A stretch of DNA of 64,000 nucleotides, from NCBI RefSeq assembly GCF_005080685.1, contig NZ_CP039371.1:5456001-5520000 (forward strand), read 5' to 3'. Under the pieces are notes generated by a model. That model saw only the letters and a list, made by a program, of their open reading frames with translations. It was not told the origin of the DNA and ran no database searches. A program made the position numbers and the translations under genes. Position 1 is the first letter of the stretch, and each line of letters begins with the position of its first letter. The stretch comes from Pseudomonas putida (GTDB lineage Bacteria; Pseudomonadota; Gammaproteobacteria; Pseudomonadales; Pseudomonadaceae). Shown here in pieces: positions 8,346-16,981 of this stretch.

Positions 8346-9941
8346 ATGAATTCACCCGCATTGCGCGCCCTTCTCGCCGCGCTCATCCTTGGCGCCGCCG
8401 GGCAGACCTCGGCCAAGCCGCTGGTGGTGTGTACCGAAGCCAGCCCGGAAGGCTTCGACATCGTCCAGTACACCACTGCGGTGACCGCCGATGCCTCGGC
8501 CGAGGCGGTGTTCAACCGCCTGGTCGACTTCAAGCCAGGGACCACCGAGATCGAGCCGGCCCTGGCCGAGCGCTGGGACATATCCGACGACGGCCTGACC
8601 TACACCTTCCACCTGCGCCAAGGGGTGAAATTCCACACCACCGACTACTTCACGCCGACCCGCGACTTCAATGCCGACGACGTGTTATGGAGCCTGCGCC
8701 GCCAGCTCGACCCCAACCACCCGTGGCACGACAAGACCAGCGCCGGCTACCCGTACTTCGAAAGCATGGCCTTCGGCCAACTGCTCAAGTCGGTGGACAA
8801 GCGCGACGCATACACCGTGGTGATCACCCTCACCCGCCCGGAAGGCCCGTTCCTGCGGGACATGGCCATGGGCTTCACGTCGATCTACTCTGCCGAGTAT
8901 GGCGACCAGTTGCTCAGGACGGGAAACACCGGCGACCTCAACAGCAAGCCGATCGGCACCGGGCCGTTCATCTTCCAGCGCTACAACAAGGATGCCCAGG
9001 TGCGCTACAAGCCCAACCCGGATTACTTCCGTGGCAAACCACCGAGCGATGCGCTGATCTTCGCCATCGCCACCGACAACAACGTGCGCCTGCAAAAGCT
9101 GCGCGCCGGCGAGTGCCAGGTAGCGCTGTACCCCAAGCCCGGCGACGTGCCATCGATCAAGGCCGACCCCAGGCTCAAGGTCGTCGAAACCTCCGCGCTG
9201 GTCACCGGCTACATCGCCATGAACACCCAGCATCGCTACCTGGGTGACGTGCGCGTACGCCGGGCACTGAACCTGGCGTTCGACCGCCAGACCCACGTCG
9301 ACCAACTGTTCGGCAAGGGCAATGCACTGCTGGCGGTGAACCCGTATCCGCCGAGCATGATCGGCTTCAACACCGAGAACCGTAACCCGCCACGCGACCT
9401 CGAACAGGCACGTGCATTGCTCGAACAGGCCGGGGTGCCGGAGGGCACGGTGCTGACCCTGTTCACCCGCAATGGCGGTGGCCCGACCAACCCCAACCCG
9501 CGCCTGTCCGCGGAAATGCTCCAGGCGGACCTTGCCAAGATCGGCATCCGCCTCGACATCCGCGTGATGGAATGGGCCGAGATGCTGCGCCGCGCCAAGA
9601 ACGGCGAGGCCGATCTGGTATCCAGTGGCTGGGCCAGCGACAACGGCGACCCCGACAACTTCCTGACCCCGCTGCTGAGCTGCGATGCGGCGAAAACCGG
9701 CGAGAACTACGCACGCTGGTGCAACTCGAAGTTCCAGGACCTGATCACCCGCGCCCGCGCAGTGATCGACAACGACGAGCGCGCAAGGCTCTATGCCGAG
9801 GCATTGAAGGTGTACGATGACGACCAACCCTGGATCGGCATGGCCCATCCGAAGATGTTCACCGCCATGCGCGACAACGTGGAGGGCTACGTGATCAGCC
9901 CCCTGACCAACAACAACTTCGCCACCACCCGGGTGAAGTAG
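8346..9941 (+). CDS. Dipeptide ABC transporter substrate-binding protein (DppA-like, copy 2)
   Basis: A second SBP family 5 protein, 531 residues. Signal peptide MNSPALRALLAALILGAAGQ with cleavage after TSA, then LVVCTEASPEGFDIVQYTTA, closely parallel to copy 1. It keeps FHTTDYFTPTRDFNADDVLW, IGTGPFIFQRYNKDAQVRY and the pocket segment SSGWASDNGDPDNFL, where copy 1 has W-L in place of F-L. GGGAGG lies five bases before ATG 8346. The stop is 75 bp before dppB. P. aeruginosa is known to feed one DppBCDF permease from several binding proteins; the same arrangement is inferred here. Divergence between the two copies suggests complementary peptide ranges. Confidence 0.92.
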   Translation: MNSPALRALLAALILGAAGQTSAKPLVVCTEASPEGFDIVQYTTAVTADASAEAVFNRLVDFKPGTTEIEPALAERWDISDDGLTYTFHLRQGVKFHTTDYFTPTRDFNADDVLWSLRRQLDPNHPWHDKTSAGYPYFESMAFGQLLKSVDKRDAYTVVITLTRPEGPFLRDMAMGFTSIYSAEYGDQLLRTGNTGDLNSKPIGTGPFIFQRYNKDAQVRYKPNPDYFRGKPPSDALIFAIATDNNVRLQKLRAGECQVALYPKPGDVPSIKADPRLKVVETSALVTGYIAMNTQHRYLGDVRVRRALNLAFDRQTHVDQLFGKGNALLAVNPYPPSMIGFNTENRNPPRDLEQARALLEQAGVPEGTVLTLFTRNGGGPTNPNPRLSAEMLQADLAKIGIRLDIRVMEWAEMLRRAKNGEADLVSSGWASDNGDPDNFLTPLLSCDAAKTGENYARWCNSKFQDLITRARAVIDNDERARLYAEALKVYDDDQPWIGMAHPKMFTAMRDNVEGYVISPLTNNNFATTRVK

Positions 9942-10016
9942 AACAACAACGACCGCCGGCAACCCACGAGGGGACTGGCGGCACTGCCTGACCGGCCGAT
10001 TGAGGTAACCCCGACA

Positions 10017-11027
10017 ATGTTGAGTTTTATTGCCCGGCGCCTGGGCCTGCTGATACCGACCTTCTTCGGTATCACCTTGCTGACCTTCGCGCTCATACGC
10101 CTGATCCCCGGCGACCCGGTGGAAGTGATGATGGGCGAGCGCAGGGTGGATCCCGAGATGCACGCCCAGGCCATGGAGCGCCTCGGCTTGAACAAACCGC
10201 TGCCGGTCCAGTACCTGGACTACGTCGGCAAGCTTGCCCACGGTGACCTTGGCGAATCGCTGCGTACCCGCGAGAGCGTATGGACCGAGTTCCTCACGCT
10301 GTTCCCGGCCACCCTCGAACTGTCGCTCGCCGCCCTGCTGTTCGCCGGCACCTTCGGCGTGCTGGCCGGGGTGATCGCCGCGCTCAAGCGCGGTTCGCTG
10401 TTCGACCATGGGGTGATGGGTATCTCGCTGGCCGGCTACTCCATGCCGATTTTCTGGTGGGGCCTGATCCTGATCATGTTCTTCTCCGTCAGCCTGGGCT
10501 GGACACCGGTGTCCGGGCGCATCGACCTGCTCTACGACGTCGAGCCAACGACCGGCTTCATGCTGATCGACACCTTGCTCAGCGACGAGGAAGGCGCGTT
10601 CAAGGACGCGGTCATGCACCTGATCCTGCCCGCCATCGTGCTGGGTACCATCCCCCTGGCGGTGATCGCGCGCATGACCCGCTCGTCGATGCTCGAGGTG
10701 CTGCGCGAGGATTACATCCGCACCGCGCGGGCCAAGGGCCTGTCGCCAGCCCGCGTGGTGTTCGTGCACGGCCTGCGCAACGCGCTGATCCCGGTGCTGA
10801 CGGTGTTCGGCCTGCAGGTCGGCACACTGCTGGCCGGCGCGGTGCTGACCGAAACCATCTTCTCCTGGCCGGGCGTCGGCAAATGGCTGATCGAAGCCAT
10901 CGGCGCCCGTGACTACCCCGTGGTCCAGAACGGCATCCTGTTGATCGCCTGCCTGGTCATCCTGGTCAACTTCGTCGTGGACATCCTCTACGGCTTGGCC
11001 AACCCACGCATCCGTCATCAGCGCTGA
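10017..11027 (+). CDS. dppB: Dipeptide ABC transporter permease DppB
   Basis: First integral-membrane subunit of the dipeptide importer, 336 residues. The N-terminus [20 protein letters not shown] and [20 protein letters not shown] are hallmarks of DppB/OppB. The EAA loop that contacts the ATPases lies at [20 protein letters not shown], followed by [20 protein letters not shown]. Six helices are expected, and the segment [20 protein letters not shown] sits in its usual place near the C-terminus. It is separated by eight bases from dppC, so the four-gene operon dppBCDF is tightly packed. The length and motifs are complete. Confidence 0.95.
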   Translation: MLSFIARRLGLLIPTFFGITLLTFALIRLIPGDPVEVMMGERRVDPEMHAQAMERLGLNKPLPVQYLDYVGKLAHGDLGESLRTRESVWTEFLTLFPATLELSLAALLFAGTFGVLAGVIAALKRGSLFDHGVMGISLAGYSMPIFWWGLILIMFFSVSLGWTPVSGRIDLLYDVEPTTGFMLIDTLLSDEEGAFKDAVMHLILPAIVLGTIPLAVIARMTRSSMLEVLREDYIRTARAKGLSPARVVFVHGLRNALIPVLTVFGLQVGTLLAGAVLTETIFSWPGVGKWLIEAIGARDYPVVQNGILLIACLVILVNFVVDILYGLANPRIRHQR

Positions 11028-11035
11028 GGCCTCCC

Positions 11036-11962
11036 ATGACCAGTCCGACCGTAAAAACCGTCGCGCCGGCCCAGCCGGTGGACACCAGCCTGCTCTACCC
11101 CTCCCCGTTCAAGGAGTTCTGGCAAGCCTTCGCCCGCAACAAGGGCGCGGTGCTGGGCCTGGCCTTCATGTGCCTGGTGGTGTTCTGCGCACTCTTCGCG
11201 CCGTGGGTGGCACCGCACGACCCCAGCGAGCAATACCGCGACTTCCTACTGACCCCGCCCGTGTGGCTCGAAGGCGGCAGCTGGCAGTTCGTGCTGGGCA
11301 CCGACGAGCTGGGCCGCGACCTGCTCTCGCGCCTGATCACCGGGGCGCGCCTGTCGCTGCTGATCGGCCTGTCGTCGGTGGTGATGTCGCTGATCCCCGG
11401 CATTCTCCTGGGCCTGTTGGCCGGCTTCTTCCCGCGCCTGCTCGGCCCGTCGATCATGCGCCTGATGGACGTGATGCTGGCCTTGCCGTCGCTGCTGCTG
11501 GCGGTGGCCATCGTCGCCATCCTCGGCCCTGGCCTGATCAACACGGTGATCGCCATCGCCATCGTGTCGTTGCCCTCCTATGTGCGCCTGACCCGCGCCG
11601 CGGTGATGGGCGAACTCAACCGCGACTACGTCACCGCCGCGCGGCTGGCCGGCGCCGGGCTGCCACGGTTGATGTTCGTGACCGTGCTGCCCAACTGCAT
11701 GGCGCCGCTGATCGTGCAGGCCACCCTGAGCTTCTCGTCGGCCATTCTCGACGCCGCAGCCCTGGGCTTCCTCGGCCTGGGCGTGCAACCGCCGACGCCG
11801 GAGTGGGGCACCATGCTGGCCTCCGCGCGCGACTACATCGAGCGCGCCTGGTGGGTGGTGAGCCTGCCGGGCCTGACCATCCTGCTCAGCGTGTTGGCAA
11901 TCAACCTGATGGGCGACGGCCTGCGCGACGCGCTGGACCCGAAACTCAAGAACGCCGCCTGA
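11036..11962 (+). CDS. dppC: Dipeptide ABC transporter permease DppC
   Basis: Second permease subunit, 308 residues. A soluble N-terminal segment leads to helix one at [20 protein letters not shown], then [20 protein letters not shown] and the [20 protein letters not shown] motif that is diagnostic of DppC/OppC. The EAA loop is [20 protein letters not shown], and the C-terminal part has [20 protein letters not shown] and ending [15 protein letters not shown]. It pairs with DppB in the inner membrane. The ATG is eight bases after the dppB stop, with GAGGCCTCCC overlapping that stop, and dppD follows ten bases later. Confidence 0.95.
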   Translation: MTSPTVKTVAPAQPVDTSLLYPSPFKEFWQAFARNKGAVLGLAFMCLVVFCALFAPWVAPHDPSEQYRDFLLTPPVWLEGGSWQFVLGTDELGRDLLSRLITGARLSLLIGLSSVVMSLIPGILLGLLAGFFPRLLGPSIMRLMDVMLALPSLLLAVAIVAILGPGLINTVIAIAIVSLPSYVRLTRAAVMGELNRDYVTAARLAGAGLPRLMFVTVLPNCMAPLIVQATLSFSSAILDAAALGFLGLGVQPPTPEWGTMLASARDYIERAWWVVSLPGLTILLSVLAINLMGDGLRDALDPKLKNAA

Positions 11963-11972
11963 GGAGCACGCC

Positions 11973-12941
11973 ATGTCACTGTTGCAGATCAAGAACCTCA
12001 ACGTGCGCTTCGGCGACGCCGATGCCGTGCCGGTAGTGGACGGACTCGACCTGGCGGTGGATGCCGGCGAGATCCTGGCCATCGTCGGCGAGTCCGGCTC
12101 GGGCAAGTCGGTGACCATGATGGCCCTGATGGGCCTGATCGAGGCCCCCGGGCGCATCAGCGCAGACGCCCTCGATTTTGCCGGCACCGACATGCTCAAG
12201 CTCAGCGCCCGGCAGCGGCGCAAGATCGTCGGCAAGGACATCGCCATGGTCTTCCAGGACCCGATGACCGCGCTCAACCCCAGCTATACCGTGGGCTTCC
12301 AGATCGAGGAAGTGCTGCGCCAGCACCTTGGGCTCAAGGGCAAAGCCGCCCGCCAACGGGCCCTGGAGCTTCTGAAAAAGGTCGAGATCCCAGCCCCGGA
12401 AAGCCGTCTGGACGCCTATCCGCACCAGCTTTCAGGCGGCATGAGCCAGCGCGTGGCGATTGCCATGGCGATTGCCGGCGAGCCGAAACTGCTGATCGCC
12501 GACGAGCCGACCACCGCCCTGGACGTGACCATCCAGGCACAGATCATGGAGCTGCTGGTGCACCTGCAGGAGGAGCGCAACATGGCGCTGATCCTGATCA
12601 CCCACGACCTTGCCGTGGTCGCGGAGACTGCCCGCCGCGTGTGCGTGATGTATGCCGGCCAGGCCGTCGAGGTGGGCCAGGTGCCCGAGCTGTTCGACGT
12701 TCCCGCGCACCCGTACAGCGAGGCATTGCTGGCGGCGATCCCTGAGCACAGTATCGGTGCCGAACGCCTGGCCACCCTGCCGGGCATCGTTCCCGGTCGC
12801 TACGACCGGCCGCAGGGCTGCCTGCTGTCACCGCGCTGCCCCTATGTGCAGGACGACTGCCGGCAGCAACGTCCGGCCCTCGATCCCCAGGCCCACAGCC
12901 TGGCACGCTGCTTCTACCCGCTGAACCAGGAGGTGGCCTGA
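11973..12941 (+). CDS. dppD: Dipeptide ABC transporter ATP-binding protein DppD
   Basis: Cytoplasmic ATPase of the peptide importer, 322 residues. Walker A is GESGSGKS (about residues 40-47), the signature [16 protein letters not shown] about residue 155 and Walker [13 protein letters not shown] about residue 175, followed by [10 protein letters not shown] with the switch histidine. The C-terminal oligopeptide-ABC domain carries a four-cysteine pattern, [18 protein letters not shown] and LARCF, which in related ATPases holds an iron-sulfur cluster. The variant signature SGGMSQR is usual for DppD/OppD. The stop and the next start share one base (TGATG), so dppF is translationally coupled. Confidence 0.95.
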   Translation: MSLLQIKNLNVRFGDADAVPVVDGLDLAVDAGEILAIVGESGSGKSVTMMALMGLIEAPGRISADALDFAGTDMLKLSARQRRKIVGKDIAMVFQDPMTALNPSYTVGFQIEEVLRQHLGLKGKAARQRALELLKKVEIPAPESRLDAYPHQLSGGMSQRVAIAMAIAGEPKLLIADEPTTALDVTIQAQIMELLVHLQEERNMALILITHDLAVVAETARRVCVMYAGQAVEVGQVPELFDVPAHPYSEALLAAIPEHSIGAERLATLPGIVPGRYDRPQGCLLSPRCPYVQDDCRQQRPALDPQAHSLARCFYPLNQEVA

Positions 12942-13909
12942 TGGCTGTGGTACTCACCGCGCGGGAGCTGACCCGCCATTACGAGGTGTCCCGTGGGCTG
13001 TTCAAGGGCCATGCCCTGGTGCGCGCACTCAATGGCGTGTCGTTCGAACTGGAGGCCGGCAAGACCCTGGCCGTGGTCGGCGAGTCCGGCTGTGGCAAAT
13101 CGACCCTGGCACGTGCCCTGACCTTGATCGAGTCGCCCACCTCCGGTTCGCTGCAGATCGCCGGTACCGAGGTGGCCGGTGCCAGCAAGGCCGCCCGCAA
13201 GCAATTGCGACGCGACGTGCAGATGGTCTTCCAGAGCCCCTACGCCTCGCTCAACCCACGGCAGAAGATCGGCGACCAGTTGGCCGAGCCGCTGCTGATA
13301 AACACCTCGCTGAGCAAGGCCGAACGGCGCGACAAAGTTCAGCGAATGATGGAACAGGTCGGTCTGCGCCCCGAGCATTACCAGCGCTACCCGCACATGT
13401 TCTCGGGCGGTCAGCGCCAGCGTATCGCCCTGGCCCGCGCGATGATGCTGCAGCCCAAGGTGCTGGTGGCGGATGAGCCGACGTCGGCGTTGGACGTGTC
13501 GATCCAGGCGCAGGTGCTGAACCTGTTCATGGACCTGCAGAAGGAATTCGACACCGCCTACGTGTTCATCTCGCACAACCTGGCAGTAGTACGTCACGTG
13601 GCCGATCAAGTGCTGGTGATGTATCTCGGGCGTCCGGCGGAGATGGGGCCAAAAGAGGATATCTACGAAAAGCCGCTGCATCCGTATACCCAGGCCTTGC
13701 TTTCGGCAACGCCGGCGATCCATCCGGACCCGATGAAACCGAAGATACGCATCGCTGGGGAGTTACCTAACCCGCTGAATCCGCCGGATGGTTGTGCGTT
13801 CCACAAGCGTTGCCCGTACGCCACCGAACGCTGTGCCAGCGAAGTACCGGCGTTCCGGCCGGTGGGCACGCGACAGGTGGCGTGCCATTACGCGGAGCAG
13901 TTTCTCTAG
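12941..13909 (+). CDS. dppF: Dipeptide ABC transporter ATP-binding protein DppF
   Basis: Second ATPase, 322 residues, partner of DppD. Walker A GESGCGKS near residue 47, signature MFSGGQRQRIALARAM near 155, Walker B VLVADEPTSALD near 178 and ISHNLAVVRHVADQ with the switch histidine. The C-terminal domain has the cysteine motif GCAFHKRCPYATERC and VACHY, similar to that in DppD. Its ATG overlaps the dppD stop by one base. It closes the peptide-uptake operon; a REP inverted repeat begins 25 bp after the stop and may serve as the transcript end. Confidence 0.95.
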   Translation: MAVVLTARELTRHYEVSRGLFKGHALVRALNGVSFELEAGKTLAVVGESGCGKSTLARALTLIESPTSGSLQIAGTEVAGASKAARKQLRRDVQMVFQSPYASLNPRQKIGDQLAEPLLINTSLSKAERRDKVQRMMEQVGLRPEHYQRYPHMFSGGQRQRIALARAMMLQPKVLVADEPTSALDVSIQAQVLNLFMDLQKEFDTAYVFISHNLAVVRHVADQVLVMYLGRPAEMGPKEDIYEKPLHPYTQALLSATPAIHPDPMKPKIRIAGELPNPLNPPDGCAFHKRCPYATERCASEVPAFRPVGTRQVACHYAEQFL

Positions 13910-13934
13910 ATCCCAGGGGGCGCTGTGCGCCCCT

Positions 13935-14000
13935 ATCGCGACGCAAGGCCGCTCCCACAGGTCATAGGCAATTGCTGTGGGAGCGGCCTCGTGTCGCGAT
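13935..14000. repeat. REP-type inverted repeat, family C
   Basis: Arms at 13935-13960 and 13975-14000 are 26 bp each and match at 24 positions; the core is GGGAGCGGCC followed by TCGCGA. A shorter outer pair, GGGGGCGCTG near 13917 and GCAGCAGCCCC ending at 14018, extends the dyad. Lies between dppF and a tiny leftward gene, and could end both transcripts. The same family appears at 56.5 kb. Confidence 0.8.
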
Positions 14001-14025
14001 GGGCTGCGCAGCAGCCCCAACGATC

Positions 14026-14100
14026 TCAATGCATGAAGAACCAGATCAGAATGATCACCGGAATCGGAACGCCAATCATCCATAGCAGTATCGAGCGCAT
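14026..14100 (-). CDS. 24-residue hydrophobic membrane peptide
   Basis: A 25-codon frame including the stop, starting at ATG 14100 with AAGGAG about six bases upstream. The product begins MRSILLWMIGVPIPVIILIW and ends FFMH: one continuous transmembrane stretch with a positive N-terminus and a Pro-Ile-Pro centre. I recall near-identical tiny proteins annotated in many proteobacteria, but no function is known to me. It lies alone between the dppF-end repeat and the AraC-type gene, read leftwards. The strong ribosome binding site and the single-span pattern argue that it is real. It would sit in the inner membrane and might modulate a partner protein; that is inference only. Confidence 0.7.
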   Translation of the reverse strand: MRSILLWMIGVPIPVIILIWFFMH

Positions 14101-14258
14101 AACCTTTCTCCTTGTGTGAGGTTACTTGATCCGTTGCAGCGCCCATGCCATCCGTGTCAAAAAATTACATGCATATAAAACAACGAGTTAGCGTAAACGC
14201 CGCTTGTTGAAACCGTGCAAAATGCCGGATTCACGCCCTTGCGCCGGGGTGTTCTGCA

Positions 14259-15083
14259 ATGCACTATCGAGCCATGACCGCGCCACTACTACCCGACGGC
14301 CCCGACCAGACTCCGCTGACGGCGGACACCGTGCTGCGCTACCACCTGTGCTGGAAGCAGCGCGACCTCGACGGCGTGATCGCGCTCTATCACCCCGAAG
14401 TGCAGTACCACGACTTCTTCCAGAATCGCGTGCTCGGCTACCACGAGCTGCGCGACTACGTACGCGCCTGCCTGCCCCACGAGGCCGGCGAAGACATCGT
14501 CCACAGCGACCGCATCCGCGTGGACGGCTGCACCGCATTCATCCAATACCAGGTAACTGTCCAGGGGGGCGAAGGCCTTGTGGCGTTCCAATCCAGCGAG
14601 GCGATCACCGTCAGGGACGGCCTGATCTGGCGCGTCAATGAATATGCCACGCTGGTTCGCAACAACGGCGCCGGCAGCGCCAACAGCGGCCCACGCCCTG
14701 CCACCAGCCGCCTGGGCCTGTCACCCCGGCAGCTATCGACCATGGCCCAGGACCTGGAACACTACTTCCAGCGCCAGCGCCCCTATCTCGATCCGGAGCT
14801 GGACCTGCAACAGGTCGCCGATGCCAGCGGCTACAGCCGCAACCAGATTTCCTACCTGCTCAACCAGGTGCTCGGCCAGAGCTTCTACCGCTACGTCAAC
14901 CAGGCCCGCCTGCAGCACTTGCTGGCCAGCCTCGACGATGACAGCGTCGAGGCACCGATCGACGACCTCGCGTTCAATGCCGGCTTCAATTCCCTGTCGG
15001 CGTTCTACAAGTGCTTCCGCGAACACACGGGGCTCACCCCCAAGGCCTATCTGCGGCAAATTTCCCTGCGTGCACGCACGTAA
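14259..15083 (+). CDS. AraC-family regulator with N-terminal NTF2/SnoaL-like domain
   Basis: A 274-residue regulator with an unusual make-up. Residues about 18-130 look like an NTF2/SnoaL-like fold: VLRYHLCWKQRDLDGVIALY, HPEVQYHDFF, HSDRIRVDGCTAFIQYQVTV and AITVRDGLIWRVNEY. After a Pro/Ser linker, residues about 165-270 form an AraC double helix-turn-helix: DLQQVADASGYSRNQISYLL and APIDDLAFNAGFNSLSAFYK ending in FREHTGLTPKAYLRQ. The first domain probably binds a small ligand. It precedes an oxidoreductase, a cupin and a PotF-like protein on the same strand, 65 bp before the first, and is likely their regulator. ATG 14274 is an alternative start; neither has a strong ribosome site. Confidence 0.8.
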   Translation: MHYRAMTAPLLPDGPDQTPLTADTVLRYHLCWKQRDLDGVIALYHPEVQYHDFFQNRVLGYHELRDYVRACLPHEAGEDIVHSDRIRVDGCTAFIQYQVTVQGGEGLVAFQSSEAITVRDGLIWRVNEYATLVRNNGAGSANSGPRPATSRLGLSPRQLSTMAQDLEHYFQRQRPYLDPELDLQQVADASGYSRNQISYLLNQVLGQSFYRYVNQARLQHLLASLDDDSVEAPIDDLAFNAGFNSLSAFYKCFREHTGLTPKAYLRQISLRART

Positions 15084-15148
15084 GACAGCCCCTGCCCGCC
15101 CCCACTAGGATCGCCCACAGACCCTGACGGATGTGGAGCCACCCCTCG

Positions 15149-16555
15149 ATGCAAGCCCTGCGCACACTCAGCCTGTGGATGGACCAACTCGACGAGCCGC
15201 TGAGCCCGCGCCCGGCCCTGGAGGCGGATCTGGAAGTCGACGTGTGCATCATCGGCGCTGGCTACACCGGACTGTGGACGGCCTATTACCTCAAGCGCCA
15301 GGCACCGCACCTGAACATCGCTGTGATCGATGCCCAGATTGCCGGCTTCGGCGCCTCGGGGCGCAACGGCGGTTGGCTGATGGGCAATCTGCTGGGTGAA
15401 GACCGCCTGCTCGCAGCGCTGTCGCCCCAACAACGTCGCGCCAGCATCGACCTGTTGCACGGTATTCCCGATGAAGTGCAGGCAGTGCTGCAGCGCGAGT
15501 CCATTGCCTGCGACTACCGCAAAGGCGGCGTGCTGTACTGTGCTGCCCGCTATCCGGAACAAGAACGCAGCCTGCGCGCCTACCTCGACGACCTCTATCG
15601 CCAGGGCATGACCGAAGACGACTACCGCTGGCTACGCCCCGAGCAGCTGGATGCCCAGTTGCGCGTGAGTAACGCCTACGGCGCCATCTACAGCCCGCAC
15701 ACCGCGACCATCCAGCCGGCGAAGTTGGTCCGCGGCCTTGCTCGGGCAGTTGAGGCGCTAGGCGTGACGATCTACGAGAACACGCCCGCCCTTGACTGGC
15801 AGCCTGGCGAAGTGCGCTCGCCGCTAGCGCGCATCCGCTGCCAGTGGACAGTGCCTGCCGTCGAGGGCTACGCCGCCAGCCTGCCGCCGCTGGGCAAGCA
15901 TCAACTGCCCGTACAGAGCCTGCTGGTAGCCACCGAACCATTGCCCGAATCGACCTGGGAGCAGATCGGGCTTACCCAGGGCCAGGCCTTCAGCGAAAGC
16001 AGCCGCCAGGTCACCTATGGCCAGCGAACCGTCGACAACCGCCTGGTGTTCGGCGCCCGCGGCGGCTACCGCTTCGGCGGTCGCCTGCGGGAAAACTTCA
16101 ACCTCGACGAACAGGAAATCGAGCTGCGCCGCTATCTGTTCGGCGAACTGTTCCCGCAGCTCAAGCACGTGCGCATCACCCATTCCTGGGGTGGCAACCT
16201 GGGCATGGCGAGGCGCTTCCGCCCGCACATGCTCTGCGATCGCCAGCGTGGCATTGCCCTGGCTGGTGGCTACGGCGGCGAAGGGGTCGGCGCCACCAAC
16301 CTGGCCGGGCGCACGCTGGCAGCACTGATCCAGAACCAGCACAACCAATTGACCGGGCAGCCTTGGGTACTCGACAACCGTCCCGTGTCGAGCCTGGCCA
16401 GTTGGCCACCGGAACCCTGCCGCTGGCTGGGCTACAACGCAATCATCCAGAGTTTCGTGCACGAGGATCAGACCCTCGCCAACCCGGCCAGTGCCCCCTG
16501 GCGACGGCGCCTGGCCAGCTCCCTGGCGAACTTCATGGAAAGCTTCATGCACTGA
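15149..16555 (+). CDS. FAD-dependent oxidoreductase (DAO family, PuuB-like)
   Basis: A 468-residue flavoenzyme of the D-amino-acid oxidase fold. The dinucleotide-binding motif is VDVCIIGAGYTGLWTAYYLK near residue 30, followed by GASGRNGGWLMGNLL, the second FAD motif of the PuuB/GlpD-type group. The middle has IYSPHTATIQPAKLVRGLAR, and the C-terminal FAD segment is GGYGGEGVGATNLAGR. PuuB oxidises gamma-glutamylputrescine; relatives oxidise other amines. Next to a polyamine-type binding protein, an amine substrate is likely but not shown. I chose ATG 15149 because GGAG lies ten bases before it; ATG 15131 in the same frame would add six residues. Confidence 0.8.
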   Translation: MQALRTLSLWMDQLDEPLSPRPALEADLEVDVCIIGAGYTGLWTAYYLKRQAPHLNIAVIDAQIAGFGASGRNGGWLMGNLLGEDRLLAALSPQQRRASIDLLHGIPDEVQAVLQRESIACDYRKGGVLYCAARYPEQERSLRAYLDDLYRQGMTEDDYRWLRPEQLDAQLRVSNAYGAIYSPHTATIQPAKLVRGLARAVEALGVTIYENTPALDWQPGEVRSPLARIRCQWTVPAVEGYAASLPPLGKHQLPVQSLLVATEPLPESTWEQIGLTQGQAFSESSRQVTYGQRTVDNRLVFGARGGYRFGGRLRENFNLDEQEIELRRYLFGELFPQLKHVRITHSWGGNLGMARRFRPHMLCDRQRGIALAGGYGGEGVGATNLAGRTLAALIQNQHNQLTGQPWVLDNRPVSSLASWPPEPCRWLGYNAIIQSFVHEDQTLANPASAPWRRRLASSLANFMESFMH

Positions 16556-16587
16556 TTCGCCACTTCCCCACAGAGGACCTACCGGCA

Positions 16588-16929
16588 ATGAGCATCACCC
16601 AGTTCAAACACACAGGCAGCGCCGTGCTCGAGAGTTCCAGCCCGGTCGCGGTGCCGCTCGGCGAACCCGTGGCGGTGACCTCGGTCACCTGCGTGGAGCG
16701 CAGCGATGGCGTCGAAACCGGCATCTGGGAATGCACCCCCGGGCGCTGGCGGCGACAGATCGTGCAACAGGAGTTCTGCCATTTCATCAAGGGCCGCTGC
16801 ACCTTCACCCCCGACGGTGGCGAGACCCTGGTCATAGAAGCCGGAGACGCCCTGATGCTACCGGCCAACAGCACCGGCACCTGGGACATCCAGGAAACGG
16901 TGCGCAAGACCTACGTTCTCATTTTCTGA
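16588..16929 (+). CDS. Cupin-domain protein (DUF861/EutQ-like)
   Basis: A small 113-residue single-domain cupin. The barrel shows in WECTPGRWRRQIVQQEFCHF, with a Glu and a His in cupin motif 1, then IKGRCTFTPDGGETLVIEAG and DALMLPANSTGTWDIQETVR as motif 2. The overall pattern is that of the DUF861 group near EutQ and (S)-ureidoglycine aminohydrolase-like cupins. Such small cupins are often found with amine-oxidising flavoenzymes, and this one begins 32 bp after the oxidoreductase stop. AGAGGACC lies about nine bases before the ATG. The substrate is unknown; a metal or an oxidised amine product are both possible. Confidence 0.75.
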   Translation: MSITQFKHTGSAVLESSSPVAVPLGEPVAVTSVTCVERSDGVETGIWECTPGRWRRQIVQQEFCHFIKGRCTFTPDGGETLVIEAGDALMLPANSTGTWDIQETVRKTYVLIF

Positions 16930-16981
16930 TCCGCTGATCGCCTGCCTTCGATAACAACAGACAAAGCAAGGTAAACCCGAC

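Noticed and set aside
8685..11018. Long 777-codon open frame on the minus strand opposite the dpp genes
   Set aside because: Shadow of high-GC coding DNA: runs across two genes and their gap, composition rich in His, Gln, Gly, Asp and no domain; the plus-strand genes have full motifs.
12800..13900. Frameshift or fusion at the dppD-dppF boundary
   Set aside because: The one-base TGATG overlap is a normal coupled start; both ATPases are full length.
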